Source of the DNA: Marinomonas profundi
GTDB taxonomy: Bacteria; Pseudomonadota; Gammaproteobacteria; Pseudomonadales; Marinomonadaceae
Direction of reading: 5' to 3'
NCBI RefSeq assembly: GCF_020694005.1
Contig: NZ_CP073013.1
Span: 2,924,578 to 2,988,577 of the forward strand
DNA: 64,000 nucleotides
The notes beneath the pieces were generated by a model. The model ran no database searches and had not been told where the DNA came from. It was given only the letters and a program-made list of their open reading frames with translations. This document shows positions 1 to 7,875 of this stretch, in pieces (position 1 is the first letter of the stretch; the number at the start of each line of letters is the position of its first letter). Both the position numbers and the translations under genes were made by a program.

Positions 1-1697
1 ATGCGTATCGCGCCGGTAAAGGGCATGGAAATGACCAGTACGAAAACAGCAACGAAGAGCAAGCAGATGGCGTATCTATGATGAAGTGAGAAGTCTATCG
101 TGGGGCGATAAATCCGCTCGCTGAACCATTGTAAGCCAAAATCGGCCCCTTGCTGAACCATGGCCCAAGCTTTAGAAATGGGGTTGGTGCGAGTCGATTT
201 TTGCGTATTAATATGCGCAAGGTGAGCGGGTAAAATAAGCTTGGATTCAATAACAGACAGTATTAAACAAATGGCTACGACAGTGGCAAATTGAGCGTAC
301 AACTGGCCTAAACGCCCTTCAATATTGGATAACGCCCAAAACGCCGCGACCGTGGTGAAGACGCCAAATAAAGTCGGAATGGCCACCGTCATGGTGCCTT
401 TTATGGTGTTGCCTATGGTGTCGCCTTCCTTGGATCGCACCGTATAGACGCTTTCACCGACCACCACGGCGTCATCCACGACGATCCCCAACGCCATGAT
501 AAAACCAAAGGTGGTAAACATATTTAACGTTAGGCCAATGTTTTCTGTGCCCATAAAAAACAAGGTGCCAAAGAAGATAAAGGGCAAGCCCATGGCAACC
601 CAGAAGGCGACGGTGACGTTTAGAAATACCGCCAGCAAGATAAACACTAATAATACACCGGTGATGGCGTTTCCTATCATCAAGTCTAGGCGTTGGTTAA
701 TGGATTCACTGCGGTCATACCAGGTGCCCAATTGGACGTTTGCTGGCAGCCGTCCGTTGTCTTGCCAGTCTTGGAGAACCGCTCTGGCTCCGATCACGGA
801 ATTGGAGATATCGCTGGTGCCCGTGGTGAGAACCTGAATAGCAAGGCTGTTTTGACGATTGAAACGGGACAAGACAAAGTCATCTTCGTTAAAGGTGTCA
901 CGTATGTTGGCAATGTCGCCTAGTAACAGTTTCCCGCCGCTGCTGTTGGTCAGTACGGGGATGCGAGCAAATGCGCTTTTTATATAGGCTTGCTCTGATG
1001 CGCTGATGGTTAAATAAATATGTTCATCGCGTAGGGTCGCCACTTGCGCAGGCGACGATTCAGCGTTGATGGCCGTGGCGACATCGGACAAGCTGAGCCC
1101 GTAAGATTCGAGTTTGTTTTTATCAATGTCGATCATGATGGTGGGGTCTAACCAACCAGAAATAGAGGTCGCGCTGATATTTTCATTGGCTAATAAATCG
1201 GATTCCAGTTCGTCCGTTAGTTTCTGCAAGGTGCGTCGGTCAACGTCACCATACAGCTGGATCCAAATCGCATGTTCTTCCCGTGTGGCTTTGGTGACAA
1301 CGGCAGGATCGGCTTCATCGGGAAAAGACGAAATCTGATCAACCTTGTCTTTCACATCGTCGAGTAATAGGTCGATATCGTAGCCATCAAGCATTTCTAT
1401 TGTGGTGCTTGTGGCGCTCGGGGTTGACGAAGTGGTGATGTTTTTGATGCCCGACACCCCTTGTAGGGCTTGCTCCAAAGGAATCGCAATGCCTTCTTCG
1501 TTTTCTTTGGCTGAGCCTGTGTCGTTACTGACGGAAATAGCGATGCGGTTTGGTGTCAGGCTGGGGAAAGCTTCTTTATTCAAAGACCCCATGTTGAGAA
1601 GTCCTAAGCTGATCACCAGAATGAGCAATAAATTGGCCGCTACTGGGTTATTGGCAAACCATGGAATAATGCCTCTCGGTTGATCCATTGGGCTCAT
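1..1697 (-). CDS. RND efflux transporter permease subunit (N-terminal 565 residues, cut by window edge)
   Basis: Inner-membrane proton-driven pump subunit of a tripartite multidrug/hydrophobe efflux system. The ATG at 1697 overlaps the adaptor stop as ATGA, so the two are translationally coupled. A first membrane helix covers about residues 17-37 (after PRGIIPWFANNP). A periplasmic porter region follows, and then the TM4 motif GIVVDDAVVVGE near residue 405, whose paired Asp residues are the proton-relay hallmark of RND pumps. The reading frame is open to base 1; RND pumps are usually about 1020-1050 residues, so roughly the second half is missing from the window. Family membership is secure; substrate is unknown. 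Confidence 0.93.
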   Translation of the reverse strand, partial: MSPMDQPRGIIPWFANNPVAANLLLILVISLGLLNMGSLNKEAFPSLTPNRIAISVSNDTGSAKENEEGIAIPLEQALQGVSGIKNITTSSTPSATSTTIEMLDGYDIDLLLDDVKDKVDQISSFPDEADPAVVTKATREEHAIWIQLYGDVDRRTLQKLTDELESDLLANENISATSISGWLDPTIMIDIDKNKLESYGLSLSDVATAINAESSPAQVATLRDEHIYLTISASEQAYIKSAFARIPVLTNSSGGKLLLGDIANIRDTFNEDDFVLSRFNRQNSLAIQVLTTGTSDISNSVIGARAVLQDWQDNGRLPANVQLGTWYDRSESINQRLDLMIGNAITGVLLVFILLAVFLNVTVAFWVAMGLPFIFFGTLFFMGTENIGLTLNMFTTFGFIMALGIVVDDAVVVGESVYTVRSKEGDTIGNTIKGTMTVAIPTLFGVFTTVAAFWALSNIEGRLGQLYAQFATVVAICLILSVIESKLILPAHLAHINTQKSTRTNPISKAWAMVQQGADFGLQWFSERIYRPTIDFSLHHRYAICLLFVAVFVLVISMPFTGAIR

Positions 1698-2884
1698 GGT
1701 TTAGCGCCTTTGCTTGGGGTTGTGGAAGCGTTAAGCGTTTTGGCAAGCGTGCCTTTCACGTAACTATTATAGGGTTGGACGACCACTTGAACGGTTTTCT
1801 CGCGCATGGCTTCAGGCACTTGAATATAAACGTATTGAGAGTCGACAAGGCGCGGTGTGGTTTCAAAAGCCGCCAGTCGACTGTTTTCATCCAGGTACCA
1901 AATTTCACTCTTTTGGCTTAAAGCGGTATTGGGAAGACGCCATAAATTGTCGAGTGGCTTGCCTTGAATAGAGACATTAACAAAGGCGCCTGGAATCAAA
2001 GCGGGTGTTTGCCCTAAGGGGTTGTTTAGGCTGATGGTTAGGCTGCGCATGCGGGTGGTTTCATTTATGTGCTGATGAATGCTTAACACCTTGCCTTGCC
2101 AGGTGTCATTGGCGTCAATGCTGGATATTAACACTGGCCAGCTTTTTTCTAACAAGGTGCGGCTATCAGGCAGTTTAAGCCAGTCGCTATTGGATAAATC
2201 AAGCTGAATGTCTGCTCTGTCTGTGCTGTATAAGGTGGCTATGTCGCTGCCCGCGCTTAGGTAAGACCCAGGGGAAATGTTACGAGCAACGATCAGAGCA
2301 TCAAAAGGGGCGATTAGTTTGCTATGCTCTAATTTGCTTTGTGCGTTAGTCAGCGCGGCTTTGGCGGCTTCGACTTCGGTTTTGGCAGCAGCAAGTTGCG
2401 GTGCTCTTAGTACCAAGTCTGAATCAGGTTCGTCGGTGAAGCCGGCGGCTTCCCATTCGGCTCTGGCTTGCTCGCCTTGGCGAATTTCTTCTTTGAGGGC
2501 AAGCTCGGCGGCGGCTAGGGTGTTTTTGGCGCTGGCGACGGAACTGTTGAGTTCACGGTTTTGTAGTTGGCCTAAAATATGGCCTTTCTTGACCACTTGG
2601 CCGGGCTCAAATTGCTCTGAAAGACGGATAACTTCACCGCTGACTTGGCTGGTCATGGTGAGGGAATACCGTGGTTTAACTAAGCCGGATGCGGTAATTG
2701 TCGCTGTATAACGGCCTGTGGTTGTGGTCGTTGTGGAAAGTTCAACCGCTTGTTCTGGTGCTTTTGGGCGTGGGGTTTGTATTCTGTTTTTTTGGGCTTC
2801 GACAGCGTGCGTGACGTAAAAATAAACGCCTGCAATGGCGATGCCAGCCAGCAGCAAGGTGACCCACTGAGAAAGATATTTCAT
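1694..2884 (-). CDS. RND efflux periplasmic adaptor (membrane fusion protein, HlyD/AcrA family)
   Basis: 396-residue adaptor joining the inner-membrane pump to the outer-membrane channel. It has an N-terminal membrane anchor (about residues 8-27). A lipoyl/barrel-sandwich half (GEVIRLSEQFEPGQVVKKG) is followed by an Ala/Glu-rich coiled-coil hairpin (about residues 115-190). The second lipoyl half (IAPFDALIVARNISPGSYL) and beta-barrel regions come next. Its start overlaps the stop of the upstream channel gene by one base (TAATG) and its stop overlaps the pump start, giving a compact three-gene operon. Length is normal for the family. Confidence 0.93.
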   Translation of the reverse strand: MKYLSQWVTLLLAGIAIAGVYFYVTHAVEAQKNRIQTPRPKAPEQAVELSTTTTTTGRYTATITASGLVKPRYSLTMTSQVSGEVIRLSEQFEPGQVVKKGHILGQLQNRELNSSVASAKNTLAAAELALKEEIRQGEQARAEWEAAGFTDEPDSDLVLRAPQLAAAKTEVEAAKAALTNAQSKLEHSKLIAPFDALIVARNISPGSYLSAGSDIATLYSTDRADIQLDLSNSDWLKLPDSRTLLEKSWPVLISSIDANDTWQGKVLSIHQHINETTRMRSLTISLNNPLGQTPALIPGAFVNVSIQGKPLDNLWRLPNTALSQKSEIWYLDENSRLAAFETTPRLVDSQYVYIQVPEAMREKTVQVVVQPYNSYVKGTLAKTLNASTTPSKGAKP

Positions 2885-4263
2885 TAAGGTTTTACTCCAA
2901 GCCCGAGTGCGAGCCCTAAATCGACTCTGTTTGATAGGTGTTGGTAAATCAGGTTGTCCAGTTGTGCTTCCAGGTCAAAGGTAGTCTCTTGGACGTTGAT
3001 TAAATCGTTTAATTCAATGAGTCCTGTACGATATTTTTTCTCATACTGATTGAGGTTTTTTTGTGAGCTCGCCATGGCATCACGAATATGGCGAACTTGT
3101 TGTGACAAAACGCGTTCTTGTCCTAAGGTATTTTCCACTTCGTTTACCGCGGTGAGCAGTGTGTCTCGATAATCTTGATAGGCTTGAGCGGTTTGTAATT
3201 TAGCGATTTCCGCCGCGGCCTTTAGTTGCCCACCCTTGTAAAGGGGTTGGGTGATTTGTGCGAGCAAAGACCAAATAGGCGAGCCAAACAAAGCCGCTCT
3301 TGGCGACTCAGCGGTGTCACTTAACGTCGCGCTTAAGCTGATGCTGGGTAACATGTCTTTGTAGGCGACGGAAGTGTTTAAGTCGGCGGCTTCAATCGCC
3401 AGATAGGCGGCTTTTAAATCGGGTCTGCGCTGTAGGTTTTGCTTGGGCAAATCGGCAAAGCTTAGGCTGACCTCGGGGTAATTGGCATTGGCGGTAAAAC
3501 GCATCGGGTCGGTACGGCCTAAATAAAGCTGCAGGTTGCGTATTTCGATTGCCAAATTCTCTTGGTATTCCGCTAAATCGGCTTTGGATTGTGAGGCAGA
3601 GGTACGTGATTCATCCAATTCTTCTAAATTGCCTAGGCCGTTTTTAAAACGTTTTAGGATCAGTTTTTCGTTGGCTTCTAATAGCGCTAAACGCTTTTGT
3701 TCGATGGCTATAGCGTGTTGCTTCGCGGTGATAGCCAGCCAAGATTTAATGACATTCGCCACTAAGGTGTCGCGGCTGGCTTGAAAAAGAGCTTCGTCGC
3801 TGGCAAGGGTTTTGGCCGAGGCTTGTTCTGCTTGCGCTAGCTTTTGCCATAAATCGGCTTCCCAGCTAATGCCGATATCAGCCTTATAACGGGTGTTACT
3901 GCCTTCGGACTTATTAGCAGAGAAACCGGCTTCGACGCTAGGCAGAGAGTCGCCTCTTTGGCTGTTTAGGCGCCATAAACTGGCTTGCAGTGTCAGTTGT
4001 GTTTTTTGCAAACTTGGGTTGGCTTGCAGGGCGTGTTGAATTAAATCTTCCAGTTGTGGGTCTTGAATCAAGTCGGTTAGAAAACTGGCAGGCGCGACCT
4101 GATCCATTACTTGCCACTGGGAAGCGTTAGATTCGCTGACGGCGTCTAAGTCATCTTGTGCCAAATTGGCGTAGTTTTCGCGTTTCTGGGTCGTGCCACA
4201 CGCGGCGAGTGTCATGCTTAGGCAGAGTAACCCTATGATGTTCAAGAAAGACCGAGTGATCAT
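2884..4263 (-). CDS. Outer-membrane efflux lipoprotein (TolC/NodT family)
   Basis: 459-residue outer-membrane factor and first gene of the efflux operon. A lipoprotein signal peptide ends in LSMTLAAC with the lipidated Cys at residue 22. Two long helical repeats follow, as expected for TolC-like channels; recognisable pieces are RRPDLKAAYLAIEAADLN and PLYKGGQLKAAAEIAKLQ. A Shine-Dalgarno AGGA lies 9 nt before the ATG at 4263. The leader carries seven 14-bp tandem repeats ending 13 bp before the start codon, which could affect expression of the whole operon. Confidence 0.92.
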   Translation of the reverse strand: MITRSFLNIIGLLCLSMTLAACGTTQKRENYANLAQDDLDAVSESNASQWQVMDQVAPASFLTDLIQDPQLEDLIQHALQANPSLQKTQLTLQASLWRLNSQRGDSLPSVEAGFSANKSEGSNTRYKADIGISWEADLWQKLAQAEQASAKTLASDEALFQASRDTLVANVIKSWLAITAKQHAIAIEQKRLALLEANEKLILKRFKNGLGNLEELDESRTSASQSKADLAEYQENLAIEIRNLQLYLGRTDPMRFTANANYPEVSLSFADLPKQNLQRRPDLKAAYLAIEAADLNTSVAYKDMLPSISLSATLSDTAESPRAALFGSPIWSLLAQITQPLYKGGQLKAAAEIAKLQTAQAYQDYRDTLLTAVNEVENTLGQERVLSQQVRHIRDAMASSQKNLNQYEKKYRTGLIELNDLINVQETTFDLEAQLDNLIYQHLSNRVDLGLALGLGVKP

Positions 4264-4276
4264 TCGTTGTCCTAAT

Positions 4277-4374
4277 TAAAGAAAGCCAGTTAAAGAAAGC
4301 CAGTTAAAGAAAGCCAGTTAAAGAAAGCCAGTTAAAGAAAGCCAGTTAAAGAAAGCCAGTTAAAGAAAGCCAGT
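4277..4374. repeat. Seven perfect tandem copies of a 14-bp unit in the efflux-operon leader
   Basis: The unit taaagaaagccagt is repeated seven times without a mismatch (98 bp). The array lies between the likely promoter and the start codon of the minus-strand efflux operon. Unit length is not a multiple of three and the array is outside any credible reading frame, so copy-number change would alter leader length rather than protein. Perfect identity suggests recent expansion by slippage. Confidence 0.97.
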
Positions 4375-4547
4375 TTAATAATGTTACGCTCTATCTATGG
4401 CATAACGTGATCAAGTTATTGGATTATTGCGTTTTTATATCAAGGCTTTAAGTCTATTTGCGTTTCTTTACAGTTGCTTGGTGTTGTCAGTGGTGGCGTG
4501 TTAGCGGATTGACTTCTATTAAGTACGACAAAGTAGGGCGGTTTGGT

Positions 4548-5972
4548 TCACCCTGCTTTGGCTCGTAACTCAGAGTTTTGTAAAATATTGGCCAATGTTT
4601 TGATGGCCCATTCGCGTCTTTCTGCGTTTTGTTCACTAAAATTGAGTCGGAAACCGTTACGGTATTTTCCTGTGGCAGAGAAAAGTGGGCCAGGAGCGAA
4701 GTCAACGCCTTCTTCACGGCAGCGTTCTACTAGCTTCATGCTGTCAATGCTGGCGTGGAGTTCGACCCATAAAATAAAGCCGCCATCGGGAAAGCTGACT
4801 CGGGTGTCGCTGGGAAGATAGGTTTTAATGGCGAGCAGTAGGTGGTCGCGCTGCTGCTCGTAATGTTGTCGCATTTGGCGCACGTGTTTGGCGTAGCCAC
4901 CTAGGCGAATGAATTTCGCGATGGCAAGCTGGGGCATAACCGGGCACATGGAGCTGCTGACGTATTTAATGTGAGTAACCTTGTCTCGATAGCGCCCCGG
5001 TGCAATCCAGCCAACGCGCATACCAGGCGCGATGGTTTTGGAAAAAGACGAGCAGAGTAGCACGCGTCCGTCTTCGTCAAAGGATTTGATGGTTTTAGGG
5101 CGAGGGAACTGATAGGAAATATCGCCATAAATATCGTCTTCTATGATGGCAATATCGTAGCTTTGTGCCAGTCGATAAAGCTGCTCTTTTTTGTCCTCTG
5201 GCATGGTGTAGCCCATGGGGTTATTGCAGGTTGGCGTGACAAAAATCGCTTTGATGGGCCATTGATCCAAAGCAAGTTCTAACGCTTCTAAACTGATGCC
5301 GGTTTCGGGGTGAGTGGGGATTTCCATGGCTTTAAGATTGGCCGCTTTGATGGCTTGCATAGAGCCATAAAAACTGGGCGATTCAATGGCAATAATATCA
5401 CCGGGCTCGGTGACCGCTCGTAAGCAAACAGAAAGGGCTTCTTGGCAACCTGAGGTGACGACTAAGTCGTCTGGGTGTAATTGACAGCCGGAGGCAACCG
5501 CAAGGCGGCAAAGCTGAGTACGTAACTCTTCTGAGCCACGAATATCGGCATAGCCTAACCCCAACTCGGGTTTTTGCTTAGCAAGATCGGCTAAGGTTTT
5601 GAGCAGGGGTTTTAGCGTTGGTGCTTGCATATCTGGCATGGCGTGTTGCAGCTGCACACCGTTGTTACCGCTGCGATTCATCAGCATGTTAAGCACTTCT
5701 TCCCATTGTGAGACTTCCAAAGGGCGCTGCGGCGGCCTTGAAATGCTGGGCAAATTGTCCTTTTTTCGCGAACAAACAAAATACCCTGATTTAGGTCGTG
5801 CCTCTACCAGCGCGTCTTGTTCAAGTTGTCGATAAGCTTCTTGGACGGTGGAAATGCTCACGCCATGTTCTTGCGCCAATTGACGGACTGAGGGGAGCTT
5901 ATCGCCGGGCTTGTAAAAGTCGTGTTGGATGTGCTCGCGCAAACGCTTGGCAAGATTTTGGTAAAGTGTCAT
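4548..5972 (-). CDS. MocR-type transcriptional regulator (GntR wHTH fused to class I aminotransferase domain)
   Basis: 474 residues. An N-terminal GntR winged helix-turn-helix (about residues 1-70, PGDKLPSVRQLAQEHGVS) is joined to a PLP fold-type I aminotransferase-like domain. Cofactor features are TCNNPMG, EDDIYGD and the Schiff-base lysine region SSFSKTIAPGMRVGW. AGGGA precedes the ATG at a good distance. It is divergent from a DUF1127 small protein and a LysE exporter, and the 252-bp gap holds paired CATACAGA half-sites. MocR proteins commonly control a divergent neighbour using an amino acid or PLP vitamer as effector, so it probably regulates the exporter; the effector is unknown. Confidence 0.93.
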   Translation of the reverse strand: MTLYQNLAKRLREHIQHDFYKPGDKLPSVRQLAQEHGVSISTVQEAYRQLEQDALVEARPKSGYFVCSRKKDNLPSISRPPQRPLEVSQWEEVLNMLMNRSGNNGVQLQHAMPDMQAPTLKPLLKTLADLAKQKPELGLGYADIRGSEELRTQLCRLAVASGCQLHPDDLVVTSGCQEALSVCLRAVTEPGDIIAIESPSFYGSMQAIKAANLKAMEIPTHPETGISLEALELALDQWPIKAIFVTPTCNNPMGYTMPEDKKEQLYRLAQSYDIAIIEDDIYGDISYQFPRPKTIKSFDEDGRVLLCSSFSKTIAPGMRVGWIAPGRYRDKVTHIKYVSSSMCPVMPQLAIAKFIRLGGYAKHVRQMRQHYEQQRDHLLLAIKTYLPSDTRVSFPDGGFILWVELHASIDSMKLVERCREEGVDFAPGPLFSATGKYRNGFRLNFSEQNAERREWAIKTLANILQNSELRAKAG

Positions 5973-6041
5973 GGCGTGTCCCTCTTAGTAAACAGTGCCT
6001 CTATATGCTGTACATCTATGTGATTTGATTGTAAAACGTTT

Positions 6042-6065
6042 TCTGTATGGATTTAACCATACAGA
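6042..6065. promoter_or_regulatory. Palindromic operator 1, probable MocR binding site
   Basis: TCTGTATGG and CCATACAGA form a perfect 9-bp inverted repeat with a 6-bp AT spacer, about 70 bp upstream of the MocR start codon. Position in the divergent intergenic region and repetition of the same half-site downstream support an operator. Binding by this regulator is inferred. Confidence 0.7.
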
Positions 6066-6081
6066 TCTGGGGTTGTTGCGC

Positions 6082-6111
6082 CATACAGATAAAACATTCC
6101 CGTTCTGTATG
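6082..6111. promoter_or_regulatory. Palindromic operator 2 (same half-sites, wider spacer)
   Basis: CATACAGA (6082-6089) and TCTGTATG (6104-6111) repeat the half-sites of operator 1 in inverted orientation with a 14-bp spacer; a further TCTGTAT half-site lies at 6134-6140. Five half-sites in about 100 bp suggest cooperative or looping control of both divergent promoters. Confidence 0.65.
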
Positions 6112-6224
6112 CTTAATAAAGTGTTTTTCTGACTCTGTATTGTTTTCTCGGCTTCTTTTAAAGTAGTTATTCATACACATGGCATTGCTGAATTTAGCGC
6201 TGCACTTTAATAAGGGAGAAGGTT

Positions 6225-6416
6225 ATGTTGGTCGTCAGTCTAATGGTTTGTCTACAGCACAGCGCTATGCGTTTTAAAACGCGTAAAAAATTGGCGTCTT
6301 TGAGCGCTCAACAATTAGCCGATATTGGGATGACAAAAGAACGTCAGAAAATGGAATTGGCACAAGCAAGCGTGAAGGGATTTGTGGTAGATTTGCTGGC
6401 TTTTTTTAAAAAATAA
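6225..6416 (+). CDS. DUF1127 domain small protein
   Basis: 63 residues. The core RFKTRKKLASLSAQQLADIGMTKE matches the short DUF1127 pattern (basic helix, LS..QL.DIG). A strong AGGGAGAAGG Shine-Dalgarno precedes the ATG. It lies 11 bp before the LysE exporter and so probably shares its transcript. The N-terminal extension MLVVSLMVCLQHSA is hydrophobic. Some DUF1127 proteins act in RNA or phosphate homeostasis in alphaproteobacteria; no role can be assigned here. Confidence 0.85.
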   Translation: MLVVSLMVCLQHSAMRFKTRKKLASLSAQQLADIGMTKERQKMELAQASVKGFVVDLLAFFKK

Positions 6417-6427
6417 GGACGAATGCT

Positions 6428-7048
6428 ATGATCGATGTGTCTTTTTTCTTAGCGTTGGCGATGTTTGCTTTTGTGACTTCGGTGACGCCTGGGCCTAATA
6501 ATATTATGTTATTGGCGTCTGGGGCGCAGTTTGGTTTTCGTCGAACCCTGCCACATATGTTGGGAATTGTGCTGGGTGTGGCAACCTTGTTGCTGTCTAC
6601 TTTGCTGGGTTTGGGCGCGCTGTTTACTTTATATCCACCACTCTATAGCGTACTTAAATGGGTTGGGTGTGCTTACTTACTTTGGCTGGCGTGGAAAATT
6701 GCCAGTGCACCAGTGGGCGCTTTAGATAGCAAACCGAAAAACGGCAAAAAAAGAGCCTCACCTATGCGTTGGTGGCAGGCGTTGCTTTTTCAATATGTGA
6801 ACCCAAAAGCATGGATGATGGCGATTGGTTGTGTGAGCACGTTTGCGATTGCGGGTGATCTGTATGTGCAATCGGGGGTTTGGATGATTGTTTTGTTTGC
6901 TGCGATGGGGTTTCCGGCGATTGCTGTTTGGGCATGGGCGGGGGTGAGTATTCGCCGTTGGCTAACAGATCAAAGGCGTCAGCGTCTGTTTAATCTTTGT
7001 ATGGGCATTGCGACGGCTTCGACCTTGTTGTTGATTATTGGTAATTAA
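6428..7048 (+). CDS. LysE/RhtB family amino-acid exporter
   Basis: 206 residues, six predicted membrane helices. The N-terminal family motif is SVTPGPNNIMLLASGAQFG (about residues 18-36), followed by TLPHMLGI and the mid-protein FQYVNPKAWMMAIG typical of LysE exporters. Length matches the family. Divergent from the MocR regulator and preceded by a DUF1127 gene, a common arrangement for inducible amino-acid export. Substrate cannot be told from sequence. Confidence 0.92.
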   Translation: MIDVSFFLALAMFAFVTSVTPGPNNIMLLASGAQFGFRRTLPHMLGIVLGVATLLLSTLLGLGALFTLYPPLYSVLKWVGCAYLLWLAWKIASAPVGALDSKPKNGKKRASPMRWWQALLFQYVNPKAWMMAIGCVSTFAIAGDLYVQSGVWMIVLFAAMGFPAIAVWAWAGVSIRRWLTDQRRQRLFNLCMGIATASTLLLIIGN

Positions 7049-7089
7049 CTATCCGTTAGGCCAGTAATGGTGAGTAATAAAATAAGAAG

Positions 7090-7410
7090 ATGACTATGAC
7101 AGAAAACCAACAAGATAAGCGGGTCGAGAAGGATAACGAGTGGAGTCTCTATATGATAAAAACCCGTTTAAATACGCTTTATACAGGCATTAGCACCAAT
7201 GTCGAGCGGCGTTTCAAAGAACATTCTGGCGGCAGTAAGCGCGCGGCTCGGTATTTAAAAGGTAAGGGGCCATTAGAGTTGGTTTGGCAGCAAACGGTGG
7301 GCTCAAAAAGCCAAGCACTGGTGCTCGAAGGGCAAATAAAAAAGCTTAATCGACGCCAAAAATTGAGCCTTATCGAAGGCGGAATCGTACTAAAATCATT
7401 ACTCGATTAG
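7090..7410 (+). CDS. GIY-YIG nuclease superfamily protein (UPF0213/YhbQ-like)
   Basis: 106 residues with a single GIY-YIG-like module: LYMIKTRLNTLYTGIS supplies the two-strand motif. Conserved Arg and His follow in VERRFKEHSGGSKRAARYLKGKGP, with the catalytic-type Glu in ALVLEGQIKKL. This is the compact stand-alone family, some of whose members bind or nick DNA. The start may be the ATG at 7090 or the one two codons later. Confidence 0.88.
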   Translation: MTMTENQQDKRVEKDNEWSLYMIKTRLNTLYTGISTNVERRFKEHSGGSKRAARYLKGKGPLELVWQQTVGSKSQALVLEGQIKKLNRRQKLSLIEGGIVLKSLLD

Positions 7411-7494
7411 GTTTTCTAGGCTTGTTTTTGTGGCCAATCATTCGTAGCATGACATTCATTTATTGACAGTCTGAACGATGAGGATAAGGGCGCG

Positions 7495-7875
7495 ATGATA
7501 CGTCATTTTGGCCATATTGTGTTGACCGTAGCAAACATAGACAGAGCCGTATCCTTCTATCAAACCGTATTGAAGATGGAGCCGGTTTCCTTTGGAGAAA
7601 ACCAAAAAGCAGTGCGATTTGGTCAACAAAAAATCAATTTTCAACGGCTTGGGCAAGAGTTACGCAATCACGCCATGGAAGGTGCAGGCGATGTCTGTTT
7701 GATGACTGACTGGCCGATGGACGAGGTGGTTGCGCACTTGAAAAGCTGCCAGGTTACTATTTTAGAAGGCCCTGTGAGCAAATCTGGCGCACAAGGGCCT
7801 ATCCAGTCAGTGTATTTTAATGACCCTGATAATAACCTAATCGAAGTCAGTGTTTATGTGCCAGACGTTGAGTGA
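7495..7875 (+). CDS. VOC (glyoxalase/bleomycin-resistance/dioxygenase) family protein
   Basis: 126 residues; a two-module vicinal-oxygen-chelate fold. The first metal-ligand region is HFGHIVLTVANIDRAVSFYQ and the second is VYFNDPDNNLIEVSVY with the usual C-terminal Glu. AAGGG lies 5 nt before the ATG. Its last 29 bases overlap the 3' end of the convergent recQ-like gene. Similar proteins are often annotated as virulence-protein-like glyoxalases; the substrate is unknown. Confidence 0.88.
   Translation: MIRHFGHIVLTVANIDRAVSFYQTVLKMEPVSFGENQKAVRFGQQKINFQRLGQELRNHAMEGAGDVCLMTDWPMDEVVAHLKSCQVTILEGPVSKSGAQGPIQSVYFNDPDNNLIEVSVYVPDVE

Noticed and set aside
2277-2711. 144-residue plus-strand open frame
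   Set aside because: It lies wholly inside the adaptor gene on the opposite strand, is Ala/Ser-rich as antisense frames often are, and has no ribosome site.
4277-4374. CRISPR array
   Set aside because: The 14-bp units are contiguous with no spacers and no cas genes are present; it is a simple tandem repeat.
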